Origin: Azolla caroliniana
Lineage: Eukaryota > Polypodiophyta
Assembly (NCBI GenBank): GCA_043228905.1
Contig: JBHGNT010000007.1
Coordinates: 3,596,001-3,660,000, forward strand
Length of the DNA stretch: 64,000 bases
Direction: 5' to 3'
This document shows, piece after piece, positions 23,493 to 34,347 of this stretch. The first letter of the stretch is position 1; each line of letters starts with the position of its first letter. The notes below the pieces were generated by a model. It worked only from the letters and a program-made list of their open reading frames with translations. It was not told the origin of the DNA and searched no databases. The translations under genes were made by a program, and so were the position numbers.

Positions 23493-24539
23493 ATGAGGGG
23501 GTCGAATCTTGCAGAGGCCATGGCTTCGGCCGTGGACCGGATAGTGAGCGCGCGTGAGGGCACCGACGCCCTTGACAGGGCTATTGAGGTGATCGTCGGT
23601 ATGATCGGCCGGTTCAGTGGAAAGGATGCCACGAGTTATTTGGCGTCCTACCGGGCGGAGATGTTGATGAGGGATATTCCGGAAGAGAGGCGTCTTGCCG
23701 GATTCCCTCGAGTGGCGATGCCGGGCATCCATGCGGAGGTGCTCGAGGTCCGGGCGGAGAGCCGGACCTGGGAAGTGTTCAAAGGACGGCTCCTGGAGAA
23801 ATACGGGCTGGATGACGCGCTTCGACTTTCGAAGCAGAGCTTCATGGAATGGGTGGAGTCCCCCAACAAAGGAAGAAATGCGTTGGTACTCCTCTGGGAG
23901 TTTGAGGAACGCTTTGCGTGCCTTTCGGCGCTCGATCGGACTGTTCTGGACACAAGTCGTGTCCTATTGTTTGTCAAGTCGGTTGACACACGGGATCGGG
24001 GGCAAGTTGGCTCCTTACTGGAAACCGAAGACGGGCTGACGACCGACTGGGCCGCAGTAAAGAGAGTCTGCGGCCGTTTTGACAAACGGTGGGAGTGGGC
24101 TGATACAGAGGCGACCGGGACGGGACCTGTCGTAGCAAGGAAGCTCGAACCGATACCGCAGGTACGAAGGGAAGAGACCCGGGAGTGGCTCGAAACCGGT
24201 TCGTCTTCGACCGGCGTGATCAGAGGCTCGTCCGGGGGAACAGCTCTGGAGGAGTTGACACGAGCGGTAAAGGATCTCCAGATCGCCCAGGCTCGGAGGG
24301 AAGGCGGCGATGATGAGTTCGGCTACCGAGTGTGGGACCTGGTCGACAAGAAGGTATTCCGGAGTCGAGATATTATCTTCATGGAGGACAAGACGCTCGC
24401 CGACTGGGAGTCGGAGAAGAAGATAATGAACTCCGAGTCGACCGGTAAGGATCGATTCTACGATGAGCAGACCCAACCGGCAAGAGACCGGTTAGCACTC
24501 GAGGAACGACGGCAATCGCGGCAAGTGAAGAAGAGTTGA
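23493..24539 (+). pseudogene. Chimeric ORF: gypsy gag fused to a copia pol linker, 348 codons
   Basis: The first about 270 residues are a Ty3/gypsy-type gag, alignable by eye with the gag of gypsy E ('DRAIEVIVGMIGRFSGKDAT' resembles 'DRVIELEGQFNGRNVT'). From about residue 274 ('EFGYRVWDLVDKKVFRSRD…FMEDKTLADWE') the frame is the copia segment that normally lies between integrase and reverse transcriptase. The switch is in frame near 24312 without a stop. The gypsy element has lost everything downstream of gag and copia C has lost its RT. I treat it as a deletion-fusion product, although it is open from ATG 23493 to the stop. Confidence 0.8.
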
Positions 24540-25595
24540 TGCTCATATATAGTGAGGAAAAGAAAAGTCGACTCATATAGACAAGCTTTTTTTAGGGGGA
24601 AAAGGCAAGCAATCCTAAACCTATAAATAAGAGCCTATTTTAGTGAAGAAGGGGGGGAGGGAGAAGGAACACGGAAGCTCTACTCAATTGGAAAGTGGAA
24701 GAAGAAGGATCAACAACATTGAGAGGCATCATCAACAAAGATACTCCTTCTATGCTCCACTCTCTTCTTTCCTCCACCTCTCTTCCCCCATTCATTTATA
24801 AACAATCCTTCATATTCGTATCCAACCCATTGTAACATGATTCTTATATTATAAAAGAATCTATTATATTGATATAAACTAATGTTTTCTTTCATCTACT
24901 TGTCTTATGTGTAAATCTTGATTGTGCTTATTTATTATCATCATTTGTGCGTATTTGTTTGTGTGTCTTGTGACAAGGGAGCGTTTCGGGCTTGCCCATG
25001 CACCTCTCCTTTCACAAAGGCGTTCGAAATTGTGTCTCCCGTGTGTAAACCTTGCTTGTGTGTTCGTGCGACTTGTGGCAAGGGAGCATTCGAGCTTTCC
25101 CATGCACCTCTCCTTTCACAAAGGCGTTCGAAATTGTGTCTCCCGTGTGTAAACCTTGCTTGTGTGCTTGTGCGACTTGTGGCAAGGGAGCGTTCAAGCT
25201 TGCCCATGCACCTCTCCTTTCACAAAGACGTTTGAAATTGTTTCTCCCATGTGTAAACCTTGCTTGTGTGTTCGTGCGACTTGTGGCAAGGGAGCATTCG
25301 GGCTTGCCTTCTCTTTTCACAAAGGCATTTGAAACTCTGTCTCTTGTGTGTGTAAGTAAGCCTTTTCCTTGTGTGTCCGTGTGTAAGCATTCCTCACGTG
25401 CCTTCGTTCGCCTTGTGACTAGGGGTTGATTCGGGTTTGCCCATGCACCTCTCCTTTTCACAAACACGTTCAAATACTCGTGCCTTGTTTGTGTAAGCCT
25501 TCCTTGTGTTGTGCGTGTAAGCCCAATTTCCTTCCCGTCCATAACCCCGGCGGTTCCTCCTCACAATCTGCACATAGTGACAAATTTTCACGACA
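24540..25595 (+). repeat. Gypsy-type LTR or LTR fragment carrying 104-bp tandem repeats
   Basis: The right end ('AACCCCGGCGGTTCC…TTTTCACGACA', ending 25595) matches the end of the gypsy E-type LTR. The left end is uncertain; no TGTCGTG start was found, so it may be truncated. No primer binding site follows, so this is a 3' or solo LTR. It contains the repeat array listed at 24950-25500. Confidence 0.6.
24950..25500 (+). repeat. 104-bp tandem repeat array, about 4-5 copies
   Basis: The phrase 'CCCATGCACCTCTCCTTTCA' recurs at about 24995, 25099 and 25203, exactly 104 bp apart, followed by two more diverged copies. Overlapping open frames on both strands arise only from this repetition. Confidence 0.88.
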
Positions 25596-26370
25596 GCGGC
25601 ATCTATTTCGCTGTTGAATCGAGGGTAGGAGAAAGCCATTACAGACGCTATGGTGGCAGTCAGCAGGGGAAGACCACGACTTCTGTGTGGTGACAGAGCT
25701 TCCTGCTTGACGTCGCGTTGTTCGGTGAGCGTGGGGTCGACCTTGTAGTCCTGAAAGGAAATTTTGTGGTTGCTGAGGTGAGGTTTTTGCTTTGCATGCT
25801 CTTCTGTCTGGCGTATGATAGACCTCGTCAGTGGTCGATCTTGTCGAGTCGGTTCTCTAGTTCGTCTACGGCTAGACATCCATCGCTTGCTGCTCGTCTG
25901 CGAGAAATCACAGATCACCAGGCGTGCCAAAAGTGTTGTCGGCGTACTGTCGACTAGAACACTATCTACCCACAGTCCTTCGGGGTAGGCATCAAGGGGT
26001 TGCGTTACAAGGGATAGAGAGGCGTACTACGTACATCCGTACCTCACTTGTTACTGAATGGTACGAATCTACAGGGCGTGAAGGTTATCGGCTACAACCG
26101 AAGGAACGATGTGTAACTACGCTAACACGCTTAACCTTACGTTTCCAGTTATGCACTTCTTAACAGAGTATAACCCTCACTAATTATCACACTGGCACTT
26201 ACACAGTAGATTAGGGGAGATAGTACTATATTAGAAAAGAACTCTCAAAACAACGCTAACCCTTTACACAGGATTTCTGCCCTTTATATACACAAGGCGT
26301 CTCGTCGGTTATGCTCCTCGCGTGAACCGTTACATTCGTTTCTTACAATATTTTAATTTATCCCACATTA
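25596..26370. other. Unassigned sequence between retroelements
   Basis: No domain or RNA gene could be recognised. It is probably decayed retroelement DNA. Confidence 0.5.
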
Positions 26371-26818
26371 TGTCCGATGGACAATAGTATACATATGCAC
26401 ATAGATGATGTATCAAGGAATATTATCATCCCCAAAGGTCAAATATGTCTAATGGGATTACAAAGAAACAATTTGATGTAGCACTACATAGCTTCCTAAT
26501 AAGTCATTTGTGTTTATCATACTTTGAAGCTTGCTCTTGTTGGCATAAAAGGCTGACTCCTTCCAAATTGTATCCTTCCGAGTGTGAACTCGTTAATAAG
26601 TTAGGTCTTAGTATATAAGCGAATACTTAACATTGTAATGAGTGATGACGAGCAGAGTATTGTATCTCTGAGAAAGAATGAAGTAATAAGAAGCTTTCCA
26701 TTAAAGCTCCATCTGTGTAAGTCTCCACGCATATTCTATTTTCTGTATGTGTTGTTTGCTATCCAGTACCGGCTACAGATCCATACACGTTTCCGCACAT
26801 AGCACTCGTACCCACAAC
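26371..26818 (+). repeat. Probable 5' LTR of copia element F
   Basis: The sequence from about TGTCCGATGG to the primer binding site behaves like an LTR: a TATA-like 'AGTATATAAGC' lies near 26612 and the PBS follows at once. The left limit is approximate because no second LTR copy is present. Confidence 0.6.
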
Positions 26819-26831
26819 TGGTATCATAGCC
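26819..26831 (+). promoter_or_regulatory. Primer binding site of copia F
   Basis: TGGTATCATAGCC is one base from the initiator-tRNA-Met complement. Confidence 0.85.
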
Positions 26832-26916
26832 GAATCTTTGTTGTTCGGCGGCAACAGACAACAGAAGAAGCTGAAAGAAAAGACCAGGTTAGAAATCTCA
26901 AGTTCACAAAGAGAAT

Positions 26917-29260
26917 ATGGCTTCAACATCCGGAACAAGAGTTAAAATCAGAAAGTTCGATGACAAAAACTTTGCCTTGTAGAAGGAGATGATGCAGGAT
27001 GTGTTGATCATTTGAAGACAGGTCGAAGCCATTCGGCACAACGAAAAACCTGCTTCAATGACAGCCGAGGAATGGAGATCAACGGACGAAATCGCATGCT
27101 CCACCATCCGAATGCATCTGGCCGAAAACGTCTATTTCAGCATGGCGAAAGAGACGACAACGTTCTCATTGTGGGAGAAGCTACAGGCTGTCTATGAGAA
27201 GAAGTTCTCATCTTCGAAACTGATCTTGATCAAACAATTGTTCAACATGAAGATGAAAGAGACTGATCCGGCAACCTCCCACATCAACACCTTCAGCCGG
27301 GTGTTGTCAGAGCTCTCGTCACAAGGGATCAACTTCAAAGAAGAAGTGAAAGCCCTTGCCCTCCTATCGAGCTTGCGGGCGAGTTGGGAGGTATTCTGTA
27401 CAACTTACGCCAATAGCCGACCGATCCTAAATCTGGATGAAACAACCGGCCAAGTCCTCACAAAGGACATCAGGCGAAAATCAATGGGACTAACTATCGA
27501 TGAGTCGGCAGGAGCCCATCACTCGACCGAGTTGAACGAGAGAACAAGCCGACAAAACCGGTCATCACTACAGCCAATCGAAAACAAGGGGTGACCGACA
27601 ACGGTCAAAGTCAAGAACGGCCCGAACAAGTGAGTACTGCACACACTGCACGAAAGTTGACCACAATGTTTCCGACTGCTGGTCAATAAAAAGAAAAGAG
27701 AGTGGTCGACGATCCGAGCGGAATCGGGGACGTTCCGACTCGGACCACTCTCCAGCCGACAACTAGATCAATGTTCTTGACACCCAATCCGGAGAAATCC
27801 TCTCCCTAGAGGATTCAATGATTAGTAAAGTCCTCTACAATGCACAAGTTGCACACACATGGCTACTAGATTCTGGTGCCACATTTCACGTGACCCCCAA
27901 CGTTGAATGGTTCTCGAACTATTTAGCCGACGCCAGCGGCACAGTCCGATTGAGAAATGGGCAGGAGTGCAATATAGCCGAAACTGGGGAAGTTCCCATA
28001 AGATTTCCAAATGGCAACACAATAACTCTACATCGAGTTCGGCACGTACCCGATCTTAAGAGGAGTCTGGTCTCCATCGGCATGGTAGCCGAAGACAGGT
28101 ATCGAACGACTCTACATGAGTCGACATGGGTGATCAGCCGAGGAAACCTCAAAATTGGTAGTGGGCATAAGTATAATAATCTATACCCATTGATGGCGAT
28201 CAACCCTCAAGGGGCCGTGAATGTAGCCGAGAAAACCGATCCAAACTTATGGCATGGCCGACTTGGCCACATGTCTCAAGCCGGACTTGATCGACTAATG
28301 TCGGTCGGCTACATCCTGAAACTCTAGGCAAAGACGGACTTCTGTGAGCACTGTCGATATGGGAAACAGACCCGAAGTTCACACTCTCTCCACTACGAGA
28401 TAGTACGACAACCCCTAGAGCTCGTGCACATAGACATATGTGGGCCCATGCCAGAGCGATCACTAGGAGGCTCCCGATACTTCATCACATTCGTAGATGA
28501 CTGTACATGGAAAGTTTGGGTATACTCCATCAAGTCCAAAGATGAAGCACTCAAGGTTTTCACTTGATGGATATCTGAAGTGGAGAACCGGTCGGAACAT
28601 AGAGTGAAGACACTCCGATCCGACAACAGAGGTGAGTACACCTCTAGAGCCTTCAAATAGTACTTGTCCGAAAAAGGGATCCGGCATCAAAAGACCATTC
28701 CTTACACACCCATGCAGAATGGGGTGGCTGAACAGATCAACCGAACGATCCAGGAGAGGGTGACGGAAATGCTCCAGCACACCGAACTGAAGCTGGAATT
28801 TTGGGTCGAGGCATTGTAGATAGTAGTGTACCTGATAAATCTGGCGTCGTCCAGAGCAATCAGGCTCGAAGTGCCACAGGCACTATGGTCAGGCAAAAAA
28901 CCGACCTACAATAGGCTCTGTATATTCGGATGTGAAGCCTACGCGTTCATCCCCAGGGACAAAAGGACGAAGTTGGCATCCCATGCAACAAAGTGCATAT
29001 TTCTTGGCTATGGAACCGATGGGGACTTCAGCTACCGGCTATGGGACCCTGAGAACCGGAAATTGATCCGGAGGAGCGACGTAGTCTTCAATGAAGATTC
29101 TATCTTCTCTCAACGGAACCGACGGAAAATAGTTGGTAAGAAGGTATCCTTCAAAGATGACAGCACTGTCATAGAAGGACCGACCCAACAGGCCGAATCG
29201 GAGACTCGACAAACAATCAAACTCCAACAAACTGCCAACTTCCCTGCCGACACCGAATCG
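26917..29260 (+). pseudogene. gag-protease-integrase of copia element F (broken, RT missing)
   Basis: The frame begins at ATG 26917 (MASTSGTRVKIRKFDDKNF), with early stops near 26980 and 27014, then a UBN2-type gag up to TGA near 27592. A CCHC zinc knuckle (CTHCTKVDHNVSDC) lies at about 27631-27672. The protease site 'LLDSGATFHV' is near 27867. GAG-pre-integrase (LWHGRLGHMSQ) and the integrase core (HIDICGP, SDNRGEY, MQNGVAEQINRT) follow, with stops at about 28327, 28565, 28658 and 28817. The integrase C-terminal part and linker (SYRLWDPENRKLIRRSDVVF) reach about 29260, where the sequence turns into a gag fragment of another copia family. It is a different family from A, B and C. Confidence 0.87.
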
Positions 29261-29261
29261 A

Positions 29262-29400
29262 CAACTCTTCCTTCTTCAAGTTGCAATCGATGTTCCTCGT
29301 TGAAGAAAACCACACAGGTGCATCAACGAGGACGCAAACAGACAACAATATGTTCCTCGTTACCCGAGAACGATCCGGATTAGATACGCAGCAAGCGACC
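29262..29400 (+). pseudogene. Copia G-type gag fragment fused to element F
   Basis: From 'CTCTTCCTTCTTCAAG' on, the DNA is nearly identical to the complement of about 63425-63490, part of the gag of element G. In the gag frame it reads like 'SFFKLQSMFLVEEN'. It directly follows the F linker, so the junction is a recombination or template-switch point. Confidence 0.75.
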
Positions 29401-29446
29401 GATCTATCGAAGATCTCCCGATGAGCATCCTACTTCAGCCGGCTCC

Positions 29447-29510
29447 TTGGTTCGTGACCCTGGTGGTCCTGCCTCGTTTCGACATGCACGCACGGATTTT
29501 CGTGATAGTG
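29447..29510 (+). repeat. Gypsy LTR 3'-end fragment
   Basis: 'GTGACCCTGGTGGTCCTGCC…CATGCACGCACGGATTTTCG' matches the last about 60 bp of the gypsy D LTR (23390-23448). It is a remnant between elements F and G. Confidence 0.7.
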
Positions 29511-29511
29511 G

Positions 29512-29874
29512 AAAGTTGATGTGGCCAAACCGCTTATGCCACAGGTCGATGTTTGATTCGATCTTTTGCCCTTTGGCAAACATAGCAGTGCCAACGTCGT
29601 TGGTTTCGAGGATAAACATCCTCCCTTCTCAGTGCCCTTTCACGATGATTTTGACTTCTTCTTCGATGAAGCACCCCCTGATGAGTGAATCAAACTTGCA
29701 TGCCCTGGTCAACAATTTGTTCGATTGACACCAAGTTCTTGGTGATTGTCGGCACATGCAAGACATTTCTCATAATCCCTTCTTGGCCGACATGGCTTAG
29801 CGGGACGTCTTCGATATGTTCGATGGGATGAGGGATGTTGTCTCCAGTTTTGAGGTCCCCTGGCTGTTCTGGCT
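29512..29874 (-). pseudogene. Copia element G, left part (after protease to GAG-pre-integrase)
   Basis: Minus-strand pol: 'GDLKTGDNIPHPIEHIEDV', 'VLHVPTITKNLVSI' and 'DLWHKRFGHIN' are the segment following the protease and the start of GAG-pre-integrase. It has a TGA near 29700 and a frameshift next to it. The segment ends at 29874, where the LTR of element A begins. The preceding part of the same gene is found 33 kb away at 63143-64000. Confidence 0.85.
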
Positions 29875-30328
29875 TGTTGAGAATCAAGCTCAACATAGCA
29901 CAACGTGTGAACACACCTTTTGAGAATCTATGATTACTCAAAGGTCAAGAGTCACACCATTACTATCTACACATTAACTATGTGTCATAGAATCATATTC
30001 TATGACACATAACTCATGAGTTACATATTCCCCATGACTATGAGTCTTCACATTCCCCAAGAGAGAGAGTGGTTGTTGTAAGTTAATGAAGAGAGAGGGT
30101 GACTCTATAAAGCACCCTCCTCATACTTCATACTAAGTCGGTTGTGACTCCATGTAATGCTACATTTTCATTTATCATATTCTCCTTGTTAATATACATC
30201 TCCTTCTTCTTGAGTACTTCATTTTGTCTCGTATCCATCTTGTGTTTCTCTCCTCTCCTCTTTCCTCTCACACATACACATAACACACATCTCTTCCGCT
30301 ACACAAGAATCACCATTGATTCTTTACA
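29875..30328 (+). repeat. 5' LTR of copia A
   Basis: TGTTGAGAATC…TTTACA, nearly identical to the 3' LTR at 62697-63142. Only scattered substitutions and small indels are visible between them. It is related to, but longer than, the C/B LTR. Confidence 0.93.
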
Positions 30329-30340
30329 TGGTATTAGAGT
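30329..30340 (+). promoter_or_regulatory. Primer binding site of copia A
   Basis: TGGTATTAGAGT directly follows the LTR and is close to the initiator-tRNA-Met complement. Confidence 0.8.
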
Positions 30341-30495
30341 GATTTGGTAGCTCAATCCAGCCCACTCGCCTGATCGTGATCGTGTGGTGTGCTCTACGCC
30401 GACGTTCAAGAAGAACCGGCTCATCGCTATTGTAGTACCACTACATAGCTCTTGTTCGAGAGAGAAGTAAAAGAAGAAAGGAAGCTTAATCGACA

Positions 30496-32325
30496 ATGAA
30501 TACTCAAATGGGGAGTGCTCTTCTAGCGAGAAGTTGGATCGCAACAACTTTGCATCTTGGGAGTACAAGATGCACCAATACCTTCTTGGTCAAGGCTATT
30601 GGAGCTACATCAAAGGAGCACAAGAAAATCGGCCCAACCCGGAAGACGCCGACTATGCAACGTGGGAGCAAGTGGCAAGCCGAGTGATGTATTGCTTGGC
30701 GACATGTGTTCACGACCACATGCTCGGGTACATTCGAGAAGCCAAGACGCCAAAGGAAGCGTGGGAGAATCTACAAAAGATTTTCGCCACCAACACTACC
30801 GCGAGAAAGCTTTAACTCTGCCAAGAGTTGAATAATATCCAACAAAGGGATATGTCCATCACGAGCTTCACCTTGAAGATCAAGGAGCTTTGTGATTCGC
30901 TCGGCTCGATAAGCGTAAACGTGGAGGATGACGAGATGGTGCAAATATGTCTCAGCGGCCTTGCAGCACGATTCGGTGCGATGCGGAGCGTTGTACTAGC
31001 ACAGGAGAATCTGCCCTCCTTCTTCGATCTTCAATCCATGTTGTTGGTCGAAGAAAACCATGTTCGAACAAGGAGTAATGGCTCCAAAAGGCCAAATGCT
31101 CTACATGCACTTGGACAGAGGAAGAGGACGCAACCGTGCAAGAAGAGGCCGATTTGGCCAAGGACGAGGCGGACGAGGCCCAACTTACGAAAACAACTCA
31201 CAATTTCGGCATCAAGACGGAAGCCATCGAGGAACCTTCGGAAGAAGGGGGAGCTTACATTCCGGTCCGAACCGACAAAGCTCGGTCGAATTCAGATATT
31301 GCGGAAAAATCAGTCACCACGAAGAAGAATGCCGTAAGAAGATATGCGAGTCGGCTTCCACTAGCCGACAACTCACCAACTACGCCATCAACTTCGACTA
31401 TGACAATCGCGGCGGAATGTTCGTGATGAGACATAGAGTGAATTCTACGTCGGCCTCTACTTCTACTAATGCCTCCAGTCCGGAAGATGTATGGTTCGTC
31501 GATTCCGGTGCCACGAACCATATGACGTCGCATCAAGAATGGTTTCGAGAACTTCGAGAGCCGGATTGACCCAACTATGTCGAAACCAGAGACGACACTA
31601 CGCACCCGATTCGGCACATCAGCAATGTTCCGTTCGGAGAAGAAGGTAAGTAAACTTATATTAAAAATGTCTTGCATGTACCAATTATCACGAAGAATTT
31701 GGTCTCCATCGGCCAAATTGTAGAGCAAGGAATGCAAGTATGATTTAATCAAGGTGGTTGCTTCATCGAAAAAGAGGGCCGACTCATCTCACGCGGACGA
31801 AGAAAGGGCGGAATGTTCATTCTCGACTCACACGAGATGAAATCGGGCCATGTTCGCAAAGGGCATGAAAGCCGATTCCGACATAGAGTTATGGCACAAG
31901 CGGATTGGCCATATCAACCTCCAAAAGCTCAAGGCAATGCAATCGAAAGGAGTTGTCATCGGGCTCCCGACATTCACGGAGAAAGAGATTGAAGGTGTGT
32001 GTGCCACTTGCGAATTCGGCAAGCAACATCGACACCCATTTCCGAAGGAGCGGAACGTGAGCAAAGGCGTACTCGACGTAATTCATTCCGATGTATGGGG
32101 TCCCGCTCAAACGGCGACATTCGGCGGATGCCGATACTACGTGACCTTCATCGATGACTTCTCTAGGCACACTTGGATCTACTCGATGCGACAAAAGAGC
32201 GAAGTGTTCAGACACTTCCAAAAATTTAAGAATAAAGTTGAGAAAGCCACGGGCCGACATGTACGATGTCTTCGGTCGGATGGAGGCAAGGAGTACTTCT
32301 CCGACGAATTTTCGGCATTTCTACG
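30496..32325 (+). pseudogene. gag-protease-integrase (first part) of copia A
   Basis: gag begins at ATG 30496 and shifts frame near 30520. A stop lies near 30814. Another shift near 31085 joins the Gly/Arg-rich segment and a zinc knuckle in which the first Cys is lost (FRYCGKISHHEEEC). The protease site 'VDSGATNHM' (near 31500) is intact. Stops occur at 31567, about 31651 and 31741, and a further frameshift near 31845. GAG-pre-integrase and the integrase core (HSDVWGP, SDGGKEYF) run to 'FSAFLR' at 32325, where element B interrupts. Confidence 0.88.
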
Positions 32326-32717
32326 TGTAAAGAATCAAGAGATGGATTCCGTGCAGCGGAATAGATATGAACTGTGTGTGTATGTATGAGAGAGAGAGAG
32401 AGTGAGAGAGACAAGGAGTAAGACATAGAGAATACGCAAGGTAAAAGTATATTAACAAAGGAGAAAGACTCAACATTATACAAGGTGGGAGGAGGGTGCT
32501 TTATATAGTCACCCTCTCTCTTCATTAACTACAAGACTCATGGAGCATGGGGAATGTGAAAGCTCATAAGTTATGTGTCATAGAATATGATTCTATGACT
32601 CATACTAAATGCTAGAATACAAAGTGGTGACATAATGGTGACTCTTGACCGTTGGAGTGTCTATTCACTCTCAAGGTGAGTTCACACACTAGACCAAGTT
32701 GAGCTTGATTCTCAACA
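32326..32717 (-). repeat. 3' LTR of element B
   Basis: Complement of the copia C LTR family (19520-19914). On the plus strand it starts TGTAAAGAATC and ends GATTCTCAACA. A (GA)n stretch is visible near 32389-32410. Confidence 0.9.
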
Positions 32718-32733
32718 TGCCCCCTCAAGCTCA
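32718..32733 (-). promoter_or_regulatory. Polypurine tract of element B
   Basis: The minus strand reads GAGCTTGAGGGGGCA immediately before the 3' LTR. Copia A has the nearly identical GAGCTTGAGGGGGCG before its 3' LTR. Confidence 0.8.
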
Positions 32734-32995
32734 AATCGGGTCGGTTTCAGACGGTATCCGATAATCCGCTTCGACTCGCGTTCTAGAGTCCGCTTCGACT
32801 CGCGTTCTAGAGTCCGCGTCGACTCACGTTCCGGAGTCCGCGTCGACTCGCATTTATGTGGAGTTGCAGAATATGTGCTCCAACTTGCGTTGTGCGTAGT
32901 TGCGAAGTCTGTGTTTCGGCTTGCGTCTTTCTTCGCGGATTTGCGCGGTAGATCGGCTCTTCGCGTCTTTGTTGCGCAGTTGCGGAATCCACGTG

Positions 32996-33748
32996 TTATT
33001 GCGTAGTGTCTTCAGTACTCCCCCTCAAGCTTGGCAGGTCAGGGATCGTCAATCCGAGATCGGTCATGACTCCTAAGGCTTTAGTGAAGATGTCGGCCAT
33101 TTGAAGATTTGTGCTAATGTGTTGTAGGTCGACATCGCCAGCTAGAACGCACTCTCGGATGAAGTGATAGTGCACTTCGATATGCTTTGTCCGAGCGTGG
33201 AACACCGGGTTCCGAGCCAGATAGATACTGCTCATGTTGTCGTAGTAAAGGGAAGTCAGATCCTTGATGGGTACGCCCAGATCCTTGAGTATCCTTTTGA
33301 GCCATATGGCTTCACATGCGGCCAATGCCGCGCCCCTATATTTCGCCGCTGTGCCCGAAAGAGCGACAGTTGGTTGCTTTTTGTTGCTCCAGGATATTGC
33401 TCTGGTATCGAGGGAAAAAACAAATCCAAAGGTTGATCTTCTGTCATCTTTGTAGTCAGCCCAATCGGCGTCTATGTACCCCCCGAGGCACATTGGCATC
33501 GCGGTCTTGTAGAGGATGCTGCAATCCATTGTGCCGCTCACGTATCGTAGAACTTGCTTAGCGCAAGCCAAGTGAGTATCACGCGGTGTTTGCATGAATT
33601 GACTAAGGAGACCGACCGGCTAATTGAGATCGGGTCGAGTGTTCGTGAGGTAGATGAGACTCCCGATGAGTTGCCCATACTGAGTTAGCTCACACGCTTT
33701 GGTGCCGGAGTTCGCATCTAGTTTGAGATTGCGGGTTAAGGATGTGTT
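32996..33748 (-). pseudogene. RNase H and RT C-terminus of element B
   Basis: Copia RNase H: 'YIDADWADYKDDRRSTFGFVF', 'SWSNKKQPTVALS', 'YYDNMSSIYLARNPVFHARTKHIEVHYHFIRE' and 'ADIFTKAL'. Upstream, 'LTRNLKLDAN' and 'QLIGSLIYLT' are the end of RT, with a stop (near 33619). At about 33748 the sequence changes abruptly to unrelated DNA. Confidence 0.85.
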
Positions 33749-34347
33749 GGTGTTTTTCTATTATGGAGACTAGGGGTGGATATTCTGTGGGTGGCATTCA
33801 ACTAGGGTTAGGTAGTTTGAAGGGGTTGAGAGGAAGTGAAGGTGTATTTCTAAAAAAATGTTTTAGCTTGAGGGATCTAGAGAGGTGGGTGAATTCTTTT
33901 AGGATATTGTTGGGTGAGGGAGGTGGGGATGGTAGGATATACTTAAGGCCTAGGTTTAGCAATTGTGTTTCATTTTTAGTGAGGTTATGTTTAGAGAGGT
34001 TATGGATTTTACTATGAATTACTTGTGTACTAGTAAGAGGTTTCCAGAAGTTGGTTCTAGGTTTTTTATTTCGGGATTTGGTGTGTGAAAGGAAGGGAAA
34101 TAGTTTCTGTTTTCCCCCAAACCACATATATGTGTCTTGGGTGGAGGGGGATCTATTAAGTAGGTAGAATAAACGTTTGCTAGGGTGTACGGCGTGTCTA
34201 AACCGTTTGTTAACGCGTTTAGCACGCCTAGCTAACCGTTTTTTGGTCTACTAGGTTGTGGGTCTCCTAGTGGTTTTGGGGGAGGACAAGGTTTTGATGT
34301 ATTTTTATAGTGTTTATAGCTTTTATGTGAGGGAGTGTTAGGAAGAA
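33749..34347. other. Foreign 600-bp block replacing most RT/integrase of element B
   Basis: Between the RT end (33748) and the integrase (34348) lies DNA that does not resemble copia. It contains small open frames without known domains. About 1.5-2 kb of pol expected here is missing. Source unknown; it could be filler DNA from break repair or a remnant insertion. Confidence 0.6.
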
